From Siphonodentalium dalli (Eukaryota; Mollusca; Scaphopoda; Gadilida; Siphonodentaliidae), in contig CP136069.1 of assembly GCA_032622095.1 (NCBI GenBank), positions 165,532,394 to 165,596,393 of the forward strand: a stretch of 64,000 nucleotides of DNA, given 5' to 3'. A model generated the notes under the pieces. The model did no database searches and was not told the DNA's origin. It saw only the letters and a program-made list of their open reading frames with translations. How positions within the stretch are numbered: the first letter of the stretch is position 1; every line of letters starts with the position of its first letter. The position numbers and the translations under genes are program-made. Shown here piece by piece: positions 11,663 through 23,133 of the stretch.

Positions 11663-12387
11663 TACCATATGCTTGAAACTTTCCAACTGATGGCCGTCCT
11701 TTTTCAAATTTCATGATAAATCAATCTATCAGAACAATTTCAACATATTTCGGTGTCAAATTTCCATCTGATGTTGTGTCAGGCATGAAATGTTTGACTA
11801 TTGACAATTTTAACCAAGATTCTGGAGGTGCAACCACAATCCCATGTCGCCACGTCACTGTTGGTCATGTGCATATTTTGTGAACACATACGTCTTTCCA
11901 TAGTTTTCGAAAGCAAACACAAAAATCGATTGACCCGCATGGTCTAATGGAATTTATGATCGAAGAGAATGAAATGATAACATTTTGATCATCAATCTCA
12001 CAGCGACTTGTTCAATCAAACAAACCGCGGCATGTCGTTTTGAATCAACAACCGGCGCCACTGTTTATAAGCATATCACGTATTCGTGGGTTTGAATTAT
12101 TCGTTGGTAAACTCTAAATGTTATAAATCTTCAACGTGGAATCACGTTGAAATTAAAAAAAACAATGTGTTTTTTCACTGCTTTCATATAACTTCTTAAC
12201 CCTTAAAAAAATAGTTCTACTGGTACCAAGTGACATATCACAATGGCAATCATACAAGAACGAAGATATGAATGCAAGTGTGCTGGTGCGAGAAAAAATT
12301 CAGAACCCGGATCGTTAGTCCAGTTCAGTTAAAAGATGATAAATTTGACCTGACACAGACATTAGGGCGAGTGTTCTGCATGCAGTG
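11663..12387. other. Intronic, nothing recognised
   Basis: No repeats or exons were recognised. Confidence 0.4.
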
Positions 12388-12530
12388 TTCACATTGGGCT
12401 GAACAATCTGTTGGCCAATTCTGATTTTGTTTTTTGCCAAATTAAATCCTCATTTTCTGGTCTCACAATTAATGAATATTTTTGTTTTATTTAACATCTC
12501 ATATTATATATAACTATGCCCATAGCTTCA
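12388..12530. repeat. Dispersed repeat, copy 1 (partner 52138)
   Basis: AGTGTTCACATTGGGCTGAA, TTGGCCAATT and TAAATCCTCATTTTCTGG recur in the same order at 52138-52278. Confidence 0.75.
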
Positions 12531-13110
12531 TATACCTTGTCTAGACTTCTTTAATCACACCATTGTTTCTTGACAATATACCACTACCCATCATCTACCA
12601 GTCAGCCTTTTGGCAAACAATAACGTTAATCCTCATTACTGATATATTACATTTTTTGATAGTGCAATGTCATGAGTGCCTTTTGTTACCCATCAAGCTG
12701 TATCACCTAATCAATTATTAGATGCTGATACTATAAATTTGATTCTGATGTCGCTCCCGTTACAAAATAATTGTGGGTTTCTATATTTATATTTCCGATT
12801 TTTGGGGTAAAGAACTTTGGCCAAAAGTTTGGCCAAATGAAATTTGTCTTTGTTGACAAAGACATCATGCAAGTGTATAATGCAGTCTGCATGGTGTGAG
12901 TACTGTGTGGTGTGAGTGTACTTTGACGGATGCAACCAGTTGACGGCCATTGTGATTGACCCCATCCCATGGCACCTGACGCATGAATATTATTTTAGGC
13001 GAGCATCATTTTTACCACGCAACAACCCGATAATTGACAACTCCCCACCGCTGTCAACATTTCACGATTTCATCTGTCTCCCTCCTGTCTTCTAATTTCT
13101 CACCCATATA
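12531..13110. other. Intronic, nothing recognised
   Basis: No exon or clear repeat is seen. Confidence 0.4.
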
Positions 13111-13190
13111 TCTCGCTATCTCTCTCGTTCTCTCTCTCTCGCGCGCTCTCTCTCTCTCTCTCTCTCTATCTCTATCTCTTTCTCTCTCTG
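13111..13190. repeat. TC microsatellite
   Basis: Interrupted TC run with a GCGCGC interruption. Confidence 0.9.
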
Positions 13191-14382
13191 CATCTTAACA
13201 CTATATTCTCCATTTTTTTTCTCAAATTCAGTTACATGCTCTCCATTTCTCATATATAACCATTATTTCCAACCCTTCCTGTCTGATCTATACCCCCCTC
13301 ACTTATTGAGGACGGGGCATGTCACCAAAGAGGTGAAGACTTCATATAAGCCATCGGGCTTGTTGTCTGATCATGATTTCCACACATTAACTCTTTTATT
13401 TTGCAAATATGTGTCATCCATATATTATGTTATTTGTTTGGATTTGGAAATAAAATTGTTCCTTCTCATTCTACGATCTTTTGTATATACATGTAATCTA
13501 TATCCTCAATATCCTGTCATGTTCTATGCATAAAGAGAAATAAAGCATTGCGACCTCATCTTATAGTTAAAATCTCTAAATCAATCTCCCAGGCGAATAA
13601 AACAAATTTAATTGCAACCCATGTCATTCAAAACACACATGCATCACGGTGGCCAATCAAATACTCCCAAAAAATAAAACAAGGAAATCATGAAAACCCG
13701 AACAAGACTCAAAATATGATAGAACTCCCTATCTGAAAGTCGATATGTTGCCTTCCCACAGGGGCGTGTCGTAAAAACTAGTAAAATATAAATTAAAAAA
13801 TATATAAATTTTAACTGAGCGCGCCACTTTATAAACCGTTATCTGTGCATACAATACGTAACAAGGAAGTTTATACTATTTCGGATACCTCCTCACTTCT
13901 AACGGCCATCATTCACAAACGCATGAACCGATTCTTAAAATTCCAACGCCAATCGATCTAGTAAATGCTATATTTTTCAATTATAATACGCAATTCTGGG
14001 ATAAATTATTCCAAAACTTCGAAAACAGACGCTGAACAAACATTTCACGGAGAGTATATGCAGATGCGCACATCTTTAGCACAGCAGAAAGTATACCGTA
14101 CATTTTAAACTAAATATTTATCGTTAAAACCCCACCTTTTGTGCAAAACTTCTTCATGTATCAACATATATAATGTAAATCTGCATGCCCAAATCAATCA
14201 CATATTTGTATCCACGTCGCCACTCTTTTCCTATATCAAGCATAGTATGTTCAAATCTGTCATTTGTTGAACTTACTATTTCATCATTTCCCACCAATGA
14301 TTATGAATCCTTCTGCTCTTATATTATCTGTTTTTCTGCTTTTATTACATGAACACCCCTCCACATGAATAATAGACCGTTC
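13191..14382. other. Intronic, one partial dispersed repeat
   Basis: No exon is recognised. About 14281-14380 resembles 24240-24300 and 60245-60310 (CCCACCAATGA..ATGAAT...TTCTGC). Confidence 0.45.
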
Positions 14383-14778
14383 TATTGTATAAAGTTATTG
14401 TACAATGTTGTGCACAGTATGTGTTTTTCTTGTACGAGTCCAGGTATGGTTTGGAACAGTAAACCTCAATGCGGAAGTAGAATCATCTGCTAAATCCACC
14501 AGAGTATTGCGCGCGCATCAGAATTTCACCGATTCATTTGGCAATAGAGATACTTCGTGACGTCACGTAGTCCCGATAAAAAAAAAGTCATATTGGACTC
14601 AATCGAGTGACGTCACGAAGTAACTATATTGCCAAATAAATCGATAAAATTGTGATGCGCGCTCCATTGGACTTCCGGGAGTCCAATATGACTTTTTTCA
14701 AGGATTATCATGTGACGGCTTCTGCATGCCCAATCACAAAAAATAGTTTTAGTTAAGGGATGGATAATAATATAATTT
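14383..14778. mobile_element. CATATTGGACT-family MITE
   Basis: Left end has ACAATGTTGTGCACAGTATG and CTTGTACGAGTCCAGG; right end has AGGATTATCATGTGACGGCT and TTAGTTAAGGGATGG. The centre carries a short inverted repeat around AAAAAGTCATATTGGACTC and two TGACGTCA octamers (14558, 14609). Confidence 0.8.
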
Positions 14779-15069
14779 TATAACTGAATTGGTAAAGAAA
14801 GGGTTAATGGGATCGGCGCACTTTGTAGACTGAGCCACCAGGCCCCCCATGTCAACATTTCAGGGAAGTCCATGTAGTCGTAATCTCTGTTTAGTTGTAC
14901 GGTCACCCAGCTGTCAAAATTGCCAGTCAAGTTTTCGTGCAATTCATTGTAAATAGAGGATATCCAATGAGTCGCAATTCTATACGAAAATTATTAATCG
15001 AATTTAGTGGAAGAGAATAATTATTTTCGTATATAATTGCGACGAATTTGATATCCTTTTTATCACATA

Positions 15070-15636
15070 GTCACATTTTATAAAGTTATTATACAATGTT
15101 GTGTACAGTATGTGTTTTTCTTGTACGAGTCCAGGTTGTGGTGAAAAGTCATATTGGACGAGACACGCCAGTGTCGAGTCCAATATGACTTTTCACCACA
15201 ACCTGGACGAGTACAAGAAAAACTCATACTGTACACAACATTGTATAATGACATTTTTATTATCCATCCGTATGTTTATCCAAATTTTGGAAATAAAACG
15301 TTTGTGGTTATTTTTGGTATTTGTCGGCACTTAATTCTCTATAAAAGCCTGTACCGTATATTGATCATCAGATAGCATGATTTGGAAAAGTAAACACGGA
15401 AGTGAGAACAAAAACTCAATGCGGAAGTGAATCGTCTGCTAAAATCCATCAATGTTGCGCGCGCATCACAATTTTACCGATTCATTTCGCAATAGAGTTA
15501 ATTCGTGACGTCACGGAGTCCAATATGAAAAGTCATATTGTACAGTCCGGGAGTCCAATATGACTTTTTCCAGGACTATCACGTGGCGGCTTTTGCCCAA
15601 TCGGAAATGGTGTTAGTTAAGGGATGGGTAATAATA
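15070..15636 (+). mobile_element. CATATTGGACT-family MITE, long copy
   Basis: Begins with a palindrome of about 190 bp (ACAATGTTGTGTACAGTATG, CTTGTACGAGTCCAGG, GTCATATTGGACGAGACACG and their reverse complements). It continues with GCGGAAGTGA, GCGCGCATCACAATTTTACC, the octamer TGACGTCA at 15506, and the end block TATCACGTGGCGGCTTTTGC. The copy at 28985-29560 is its reverse complement over essentially the full length. Open frames inside it are palindrome artefacts. Confidence 0.88.
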
Positions 15637-16131
15637 GCATGGAAAACGATCTCAAAACGGCTGGGGTTAAATAATATTTATTTCCCTATCACAACCAAAG
15701 AGGAAGTCAAAACACTTTAGTTCCATTATAAAATGAGTCTTTTCGTGTTGACAAAATTGTTCGATCACTTATCACCCATGTTGATCTCACAGTCAAATCT
15801 AAATAACCCAATATAAATTGAATATCATAATCATATTCTAATTAACATAATAAAAGCATTGATCGATATAATTGCACTAAGCTCTTACGTAACTGTGCGT
15901 GCCGATAATACACGTGTGTCTTACCGAAATATGAGACCGAATTTAGGTGTTTATTATGTGATAAATGGCTATCTATTGAATATTTTTTTAATTGCAGAAT
16001 GTGTGGCTTCGATTGTTTTATCGCTAATTAGTGTGAATAAATATCATGCGTTATTGCACGAGTGAATTTTGAGGGTAAATGTCAGTTTGTAAGACAAATT
16101 ATGGAATTACCTTGAACTCCTTCCGCATTTA
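15637..16131. other. Intronic, nothing recognised
   Basis: AT-rich. A 68-codon hydrophobic open frame at 15859-16065 lacks splice signals and is not supported as an exon. Confidence 0.4.
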
Positions 16132-16566
16132 TTAAAGGCCCACTTAATTTTCGAGTTCCCAAATCACCGTATACACTTCATATCCCATATGCTATACCAT
16201 TTGGAAGAGGAACCAAATATATATATTCCACCAGAATACAGATCAGCTGTGGCCTAGGAGTGCCCAATTGATATATTTACTCAGATTCACCCCAAAACTT
16301 CCCCCGTCATATACCCCAGAATGCATCATAATTCACAAATAAAAGTAATACCCCTTCTATTGAGAATAATAAACTGGCAGTACAGACCAGATCTAAATTA
16401 AGCACAGACACACGTCGTTACCTTGACAAAACAAGATGTCCAGTTTTTTCGACTGGATAAGTTGATAATACAATGTTTTTGGACATTCCCCTTTCAAATG
16501 GTATATCATTTGGAATATTATGTATATAATGTGATGTTGTGATCCGAAAATTAAGTGGGCCTTTAA
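16132..16566. mobile_element. TTAA-flanked MITE with AGGCCCACTTAATTTTCG termini
   Basis: TTAA-AGGCCCACTTAATTTTCG on the left matches CGAAAATTAAGTGGGCCT-TTAA on the right. An inner match is ATACCATTTGGAA / TTCAAATGGTATATCATTTGG. No transposase is present. Confidence 0.85.
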
Positions 16567-17042
16567 CTCTTGTACATGCGCATTTTATAAGTAGTTTGCA
16601 ATTCATATCATCGCAACCTACAGCTCTCTGCGACGAATATCCTGCTAATTTTCCAGCGTGTGTACATACACTTATGGGTAACAAAGAAATAGTTAGGGAA
16701 TAAGTTATTGCTCTCTGTGATATGTCCATTAATCAGACTAACACCAGTCTACGAATGGCAGTCGGTGCCAGGCGAAAATATAGGGTTATAAAACAACTCC
16801 GCGTCTGATGCCCTGATCAAACGAATCAATCACATTGTCCGAAATATAGGTGTAATTACTGTACGGGTCTCCATAACGTCTTTAAATCGATTGTGCCAGA
16901 CCAATGGTATCAGAGTGTAGCGCCAGTGTAATTTTACTGCTGATGGTATTGGTATTGTGACCATTCTTGCGAACATAGATGCGGTATTGAATCGTCACTG
17001 TCGCACTGATTCAAGTTGATAGATCACGCTAATCACTCGGAT
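16567..17042. other. Intronic, nothing recognised
   Basis: No exon or repeat is recognised. Confidence 0.4.
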
Positions 17043-17710
17043 TTAAAGGGAAACTGTGCTTAAATGTTGTTGTTGGTTTCTATAGTCTCTGCTTCGTAGA
17101 ATACGGTAACCAGAATTCCATTATTTGAAAGTGTGTTGAGTACGAAGTAATGTTACGGAAGGCAGACTAACCAATTGTCGTTGTCGAGTAATTTGTGGAC
17201 AGATTTCAAGCAAATGTATCAAATAAATGTTATATTATATGCATACTAGTCCCATATACGCATTTAGGTCATTGTACAGTCACTAGTCAGTGAGAGTTTA
17301 CGCCCAGTATCAAATTTTTTGTTTACACGATCTTATGTGCCTCGTGTTACCTAATCCACTATCCGTGAATTATTTTGATTACGTCTTGTACACGGAATTC
17401 GTAATTTAATTTATGGCTCCAGTCATAAATTAAATTGATATCAAATTATTTACTTTGATTTTAAGACAACCTATTAACCTGAACGTTTACATACTACATC
17501 TTCAACTGAAATCACTTAGTTTTTCTGTATATAAATTAAATTGATATAAAATTATTAACTTTGATTTTAAGACAACCTATTAACCTGAACGTTTTAGAGA
17601 CTACTTCTTCGACTCAAATAACTTAGTTTTCTGTCTGTATATTTTTTATCGATATTACATCGTTGTTATCACCGGGAATTTATTGAAAATGGCGTACAGT
17701 ACCACTTTAA
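17043..17710. mobile_element. TTAA-flanked MITE, AGGGGTACTGTAC family
   Basis: Left TTAAAGGGAAACTGTGCTTA and right GGCGTACAGTACCACTTTAA are decayed versions of the 5266-5856 termini. The interior shares GTTGTTGTTGGTTTCTATAG, GTTGAGTACGAAGT and ATGCATACTAGTCCCA with that copy, and carries an internal direct duplication of AACCTATTAACCTGAACG (about 17467 and 17575). Confidence 0.82.
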
Positions 17711-18008
17711 AACAATATCAGTGCGCATTTGCAGAAAGTTCATATTCTTGGAAGTGTTGTTTTCAACTATTTCTATGTGCATTGTGAATATTTGCTGGGG
17801 GTGCAGATTAATATAGAAAAACACCACAACCAAATTAAGACCACATTTGGTTAATAAAAGCCCAATGTATGTCCAGACCAAACAGACTAATTACTGGACA
17901 TTAGACAAGTAACACTGTCCATATAAGTATGATGAAACGATCTTCGTGCATATGGGTGTCGTACTTAATCATTACGCTTGTCTATTCTTTCTATTTTGTT
18001 ACGTAATT

Positions 18009-18270
18009 TTAACCCTTCCATGACTGGTGGAGCTTCCTGAAATTTTGCGAAAAACCTGTGCCAGTGCAATCTCTTATATGTGCGAGTCTCACACAGGGAG
18101 CCTCGCGTATATAAAAATAATACATTGGCCTAACAATATTTACCTGACATTGTTAGCCAGTGCATTTTTCTTATATATGTGAGGCTGCCTATGGCAGACC
18201 TCTCATATATAAGTTAATCCACTGGCACAGGATGTTTAATGCTGCACCAGTGCATACCCCATTATGAACC
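18009..18270. mobile_element. Palindromic MITE, TTAACCCTTCC family
   Basis: Starts TTAACCCTTCCATGACTGG, then GCTTCCTGAAATTTTGCG, followed by two degenerate copies of the palindrome cassette separated by GGCCTAACAATATTTACC. The right end is decayed. Confidence 0.8.
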
Positions 18271-18333
18271 AAACTACAAATAGCTAATAAGTATTATGTA
18301 TAAAGTCCAGATAAAGGGACCAATTGTCATTAA

Positions 18334-18726
18334 TATAAAATGATTTATTAGCTCATTCCATAGCTTTCGGCCATAGGCCTTCGTCAGTAGAAAACGATTA
18401 ACACAGTAAAGTCTACATGTTGCTCTGACATCAAACTCATTCGTAAATGCCAGACGGATAACGTACGTTCATTGAGTTTGTTTACCTGACGTCATGTACG
18501 TTAGTGATCGATTTCATTTCGCGCCAAATTAATTTGGCGCGAAATGAAATCGATCACTAACGTACATGACGTCAGGTAAACAAACTCAATGAACGTACGT
18601 TATCCGTCTGGCATTTACGAATGAGTTGATGTCAGAGCAACATGTAGACTTTACTGTGTTAATCGTTTTCTACTGACGAAGGCCTATGGCCGAAAGCTAT
18701 GGAATGAGCTAATAAATCATTTTATA
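18334..18726. mobile_element. Nearly perfect foldback of about 390 bp, hammerhead-like motif in each arm
   Basis: Two arms of about 195 bp meet at GCGCCAAATTAATTTGGCGC, with essentially no loop and only a few mismatches (for example an extra A in the left arm near 18433). Each arm has CTGACGA-A-GGCC-TAT-GGCC-GAAA, on + at 18673-18695 and on - at 18365-18387, followed by AGCT...AGCTA. TGACGTCA occurs in each arm (18487, 18567). No coding frame is seen. Confidence 0.85.
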
Positions 18727-18845
18727 CAAATAGCTATTTTGTGAATAGAATTAAGATAAAACTGAAGATTTTCTATAGAAGGCATAATAAAGTGGTTTAT
18801 ATCGTTCTTAATTCACGGTCAATTTCTTAGCTGATCTGTAATTTG

Positions 18846-19043
<198 letters not shown>

Positions 19044-19356
19044 TATTATCTGAACATTTCCTAAGGGAACTATACTCGTCCATGACTATACTATTTAGTA
19101 AAGTAAGAGTTCATGTTGCTTTCGTGTGAGTGTTGTGATAGAATGGTGAACTTTACTATTTTGATTTAGTGACGACATATAGACACACAATGTGTCTTTA
19201 AAGTAGGTCATGTGATCAGTTTAATGTTACTGGTTGAGGGAGATACCATTCGTATGGTTAATAATTTCACTGGATAATAAATTCACTGCACGCAGAAATC
19301 ACAGACCTCTGGTGAGTTGAATAACCTGTCTAACACAAAACTATTTTTTTCTTCAG
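19044..19356. other. Intron 1, right end
   Basis: Begins with a fragment of the TTATCTGAACATTTCCTAAGG family (19047-19110) and ends with the acceptor CTATTTTTTTCTTCAG. Confidence 0.6.
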
Positions 19357-19559
19357 AAACACATAGAAGTGGGCGTGGTTCGGAAGGGATACTGGTGCTT
19401 CAAGGAGTGGGATAGTATGGAGTGGCACATCGCTTACGAGCTGTATATGTTGGTGCTAATGTTCGTCGTCCCTGTCTCAGTCATGGTCGTATCCTACTTA
19501 ACTATAATTATCGAAGTGTGGAAGGTCATAAGTCAAAGGTCGAAGATGCGATTCGGCAA
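19357..19559 (+). CDS. GPCR exon: ECL2 and TM5
   Basis: The acceptor TTTTTTTCTTCAG and donor AA|GTGAGT are good. The exon is read in phase 0 from AAA CAC ATA GAA. It encodes the end of TM4/ECL2 (KHIEVGVVRKGYWCFKEW), where the Cys in YWCF is the expected partner of the TM3 cysteine. TM5 follows with the conserved Pro in FVVPVSVM and the Tyr in VVSYLTII. It ends in basic ICL3 sequence (SQRSKMRFG). It is 203 bases, 67 codons plus two bases, so the next exon must start with the third base of a codon. That is met by 37424, and the split codon becomes AAT (Asn). Confidence 0.93.
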
Positions 19560-19601
19560 GTGAGTCATATCGTTTTAATAATTATCATTACATATATATA
19601 C

Positions 19602-20173
19602 TATAGACCAAGTCTTCTCGGTCCATAACAGCTTTGTGTATGTCGGTTGGTTTGATGTTGTTTTGGACCGAGTCCAGTCCCGTTACTATTCTATAACAGA
19701 CTTTACGTCCATAATCGTGGGCGGGAGCTATCTCGTTTTGTCTTTGGATTAGGACAAATGGACGCTTTACGTATATGATCATAGAGGGCAGCGTTTCACA
19801 AATATGCGTATATATCAGTTGTCCGTTGGATGTCAAAACAATGAGATTTATAAGTAATCAAAGCCTTGTTTTCCAGAGAATTTCGATTTGTCAGAAAATG
19901 TATATAAACAATATATTAACCAATCGTATCACCACTTTACCGTTTATATCACGGTAAATAATATATCATTTAGAAGAGAGACTAACCGCGGACTTGTCAG
20001 ATGATTAATCAAATCCAGAGGTTAACGTGAATGCCAGGGCTCTACGTGTAAAGGCAGGGAGCCTTTTCAATGAAAGTCTGTTATAGAAGATTGACGGGAC
20101 GGGGCTCGGTCCAAAATAGCACCAACCCAACCGACATCACAAGCTGTAGCGGACCGAGAAGACTTGGTCTATA
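19602..20173. mobile_element. Terminal-inverted-repeat element, about 105-bp arms
   Basis: TATAGACCAAGTCTTCTCGG on the left is mirrored by CCGAGAAGACTTGGTCTATA on the right. GTCGGTTGGTTTGATG / CCAACCCAACCGACATC and TAACAGACTTTACG / AAAGTCTGTTATAG also match in mirror order. The middle has no coding frame. Confidence 0.8.
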
Positions 20174-21045
20174 CCTATACACATTGTTTCCGCTGTCACA
20201 TAGCGATAGGGGCCTAGGTGACTCAGTTGGTAATGTGCAAGAGGCATTAGGCCGTCCAGCGATTGCGAAGCTGGACAACGCGGATTTGTGAACCAGACAA
20301 AGGGACAGGTATAGTAAACTTAGTTGTGTATATGGACATTTGTCATAATTTGCTTTCTGATATCGATGGTTTCTACGTGTCGTGGAGTGAGTTTATAGTA
20401 AAGCTATAAACTATGTGCGGTCTTTCCTCCGCCCGTATAAAACTGACACTGCCGTGATATTGCATAACAGTTGAAAAGAGAGTAAACCATAATAACCGAA
20501 CCAAACTCACGGCGTTACCATAGCAACACACACCTGTCGGGGAATGTAGCCCCTGTGACGGGAAATCCCTGTGCCCCTGCCACACTGGGTAAGGGAATTT
20601 CACCGTCATATTCCACTGACAGAGGTCTTTTGAGAAGGGAGATAATCTACCTCATTTATCAGCTTCTCGGTGTGGTATACGTGCAGTTTATTCAATAACC
20701 CATCTATGAATTACTTTAAAATGCCAATAACTTAGCGAAGAATGTATCCATTACACGAGAAAAGGTGGCTAGTAAAAGATTGTATTCGTTATCAACTATA
20801 TACAAGATGACTCAGCATAAACGACATTGAGTATCCGAATATGTTGCTAACGTTTGCTCGGAGAAACTGCTGACATTCAGAGAATTTGATTTTGAATGTA
20901 CATGTAACAGGGAGATCGGAAACATATATATTTTCAAATTCCAACAAATCTATAGGCTAATATAATTCATAAATGGAACACTGGTATGCTGTATCCGTGT
21001 TCACTTCATGTATGTCACATAGTAATCTTATTAAATTATATCATA
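20174..21045. other. Intronic, nothing secure
   Basis: A tRNA-A-box-like stretch (TGACTCAGTTGGTAATGTGC, about 20220) was noticed but not accepted as a tRNA. No exon is seen. Confidence 0.4.
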
Positions 21046-21462
21046 CTAGCTGATGTGCCCAACTTCGTCCGGGCTATTTGGGGAATTCTTTGTGATCGCC
21101 TCCGTCTGGGCAGAATATCCAGCGTCGGTCCAGAAACATGCCTATATGAGCGTCTATGAGGGAGGTCAAGGTGAATGACACGGCCGCACATGAAATTGGA
21201 CCCGCCCATATTGTTGCCGGGATCAAAGTAGGCCTACATACCAAATTTGAGTCGGATCGGTCGAGGTCGAGACACATGCCTATATGAGCGTATATGAGCG
21301 AGGTCAAGGTCAAGGACACGGTTGCACGTGAAATTGGACCCGCTCATATTCTTCCCGGGATGAAAGTAGGCCTACCTACCAAATTTGAGTTGGATCGATC
21401 GAGCAGTTTTCGAGTCTATAACACAAATACAGACAGAAGACGTTCCAAAATATTTAATAGAC
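21046..21462 (+). repeat. Chain element E1 (CCGACTTCGTCCGGGCT head, GACA tail)
   Basis: The head is ACTAGCTGATGTGCCCAACTTCGTCCGGGCT-like and the tail is GAGTCTATAACACAAATACAGACAG...CCAAAATATTTAATAGACT. The interior holds two copies of a unit of roughly 125 bp with CATGCCTATATGAGCG, AGGTCAAGGT and GAAATTGGACCCGC. A close relative is at 33755-34202. Confidence 0.8.
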
Positions 21463-21799
21463 TAGCAGGTGACCCGACTTCGTCCGGGCTTTGACCTTGA
21501 ATTGACCATTTTGAAGGTCAAGGTCAGGTCGGAGTCACGATTTGACCCATCCAAAACACTCCCCGGACAAAAGTACACCTAGCGAAATCCGTCAGTTTTA
21601 CCCGATTTGACCTTGAATTGACCATTTTGTAGGTCAAGGTCAGGTCGGGGGTTACGATTTGACCAGTCCAAAACACTCCCCGGACAAAATTACCCCTAGG
21701 TATCAAATTTCGTCGAAATCCGTCCGGCAGTTTTCCCGGCCATAGCTAACAGACAAACAAACAGACAAACAAACAGAAGTCCCAAAATATATATTAGAC
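21463..21799 (+). repeat. Chain element E2
   Basis: Starts TAGCAGGTGACCCGACTTCG directly after the tail of E1 and ends with CAGACAAACAAACAG and a CCAAAATATATATTAGACT tail. Two internal units carry TGACCTTGAATTGACCATTT and AAGGTCAAGGTCAGGTCGG. Confidence 0.8.
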
Positions 21800-22635
21800 T
21801 AGCAGGTGGACCCGACTTCGTCCGGGCTGTCCATTTTGAAGGTCAAGGTCACGTGAGTCAAGGGGAGGTGGGGTCACGATTTGACCTGTCCAAAACACTG
21901 CCCGGACAAAAGTACCCGACAAAAGTACCCGTCGAAATCCATCCGGTTTTACCCGATTTGACCTCGAATTGATCATTTTGAAGGTCAAGGTCGGGTAGCA
22001 GGTGGACCCGACTTCGTCCGGGCTGTTTCCCCTCTGCTTTTTGGCGAATTGCGCGATTTGACGTTGAATTGTCCATTTTGAAGGTCAAGGTCAGGTGGTG
22101 TAACGATTTGACCCGTCCAAAACACTGCCCGGACAAAAGTACCCGACAAAAGGACCCTTCGAAATCCATCCGGTTTTACCCGATTTGACCTCGAATTGAT
22201 CATTTTGAAGGTCAAAGTCAGGTCGGGGTCACGACTCGACCCGTCCAAAACACTCAGTGGACAAAAGTAACCCCACGTATCAAATTTCGTCGAAATCCAT
22301 CAAAATTCGCGATTTGACCTTGAATTGACCATATTTCAAGGTCAAGGTCACGTCGCATGGGCAAACGAATAGGATTACGGCGCTCCCCATACGAAAGTAT
22401 CCCCAGACACTAATTTTTATCGAAATCCCGTGATACTCAGACATTCGAACTTGAAATGACCCAATTTCAAGGTCAAGGTCACGTCGCACGAGCAAATTAA
22501 CAGGCCCATGCCACTCCACGGCCGAAAGTACCCCCACATACCAAGTTTCATCGAAATCGGTTCGGTCGTTTTCGAGTCCATCGCGAACAGACAGACAGAC
22601 ACACACACACAGATCTTCCAAAATATATAATAGAC
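21800..22635 (+). repeat. Chain element E3
   Basis: Starts AGCAGGTGGACCCGACTTCG and ends with (CAGA)n(CA)n and CCAAAATATATAATAGACT. Internal degenerate tandem units hold the AAGGTCAAGGTCA core and AAAACACTGCCCGGACAAAA. A second head-like AGCAGGTGGACCCGACTTCG at about 21997 suggests an internal duplication or a nested copy. Confidence 0.78.
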
Positions 22636-23133
22636 TAGCCGATGAGCCCGACGTTTTCCGGGCTATTCAAAAACCAAATTTCAAGTCGATAGCTTCACCA
22701 ATTTCCGAGATCTGGTCTGCGCATGCGCGAAGCTGGCGTCGCACGGGCTCGGCGACCCGATAAAATTCGTATCCGGGGCAAGATACAGTCACATAGCAAA
22801 TTTCAAGTCGATAGCTCCACCCGTTTCCGAGATCTCGTCTGCGCATGCGCGAAGCTGGCGTCGCACGGGCTCGGCGACCCGATAAAATTCGTATCCGGGG
22901 CAAGATACATTCACATAGCAAATTTCAAGTCGATAGCTCCACCCGTTTCCGAGATCTCGTCTGCGCATGCGGAAAGCCGGCGCCACACGGGCTCGCCAAT
23001 ACGACAACGTTGACCGCCTGGTCAAACCACACACACGTACCAAGTTTCGTCCCGATCGGTCGAGAATCGTAGATTTGTATAAATGACAGACAAACATACA
23101 GACAAACAGAGGTCTTCAAAATATATATGAGAC
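22636..23133 (+). repeat. Chain element E4 with 122-bp internal repeat
   Basis: The head is AGCCGATGAGCCCGACGTTT and the tail is ACAGACAAACAGAGGTCTTC plus AAAATATATATGAGACT. Three internal units of exactly 122 bp carry TCTGCGCATGCGCGAAGCTG, GGCGACCCGATAAAATTCGT and AAATTTCAAGTCGATAGCT. Confidence 0.85.

Noticed and set aside
20205-20290. tRNA-like stretch TGACTCAGTTGGTAATGTGC followed by a TTTGTGAACC box
   Set aside because: The A-box match is fair but the B-box is poor and no full cloverleaf could be drawn. It might be the head of a tRNA-derived SINE; tRNAscan would settle it.
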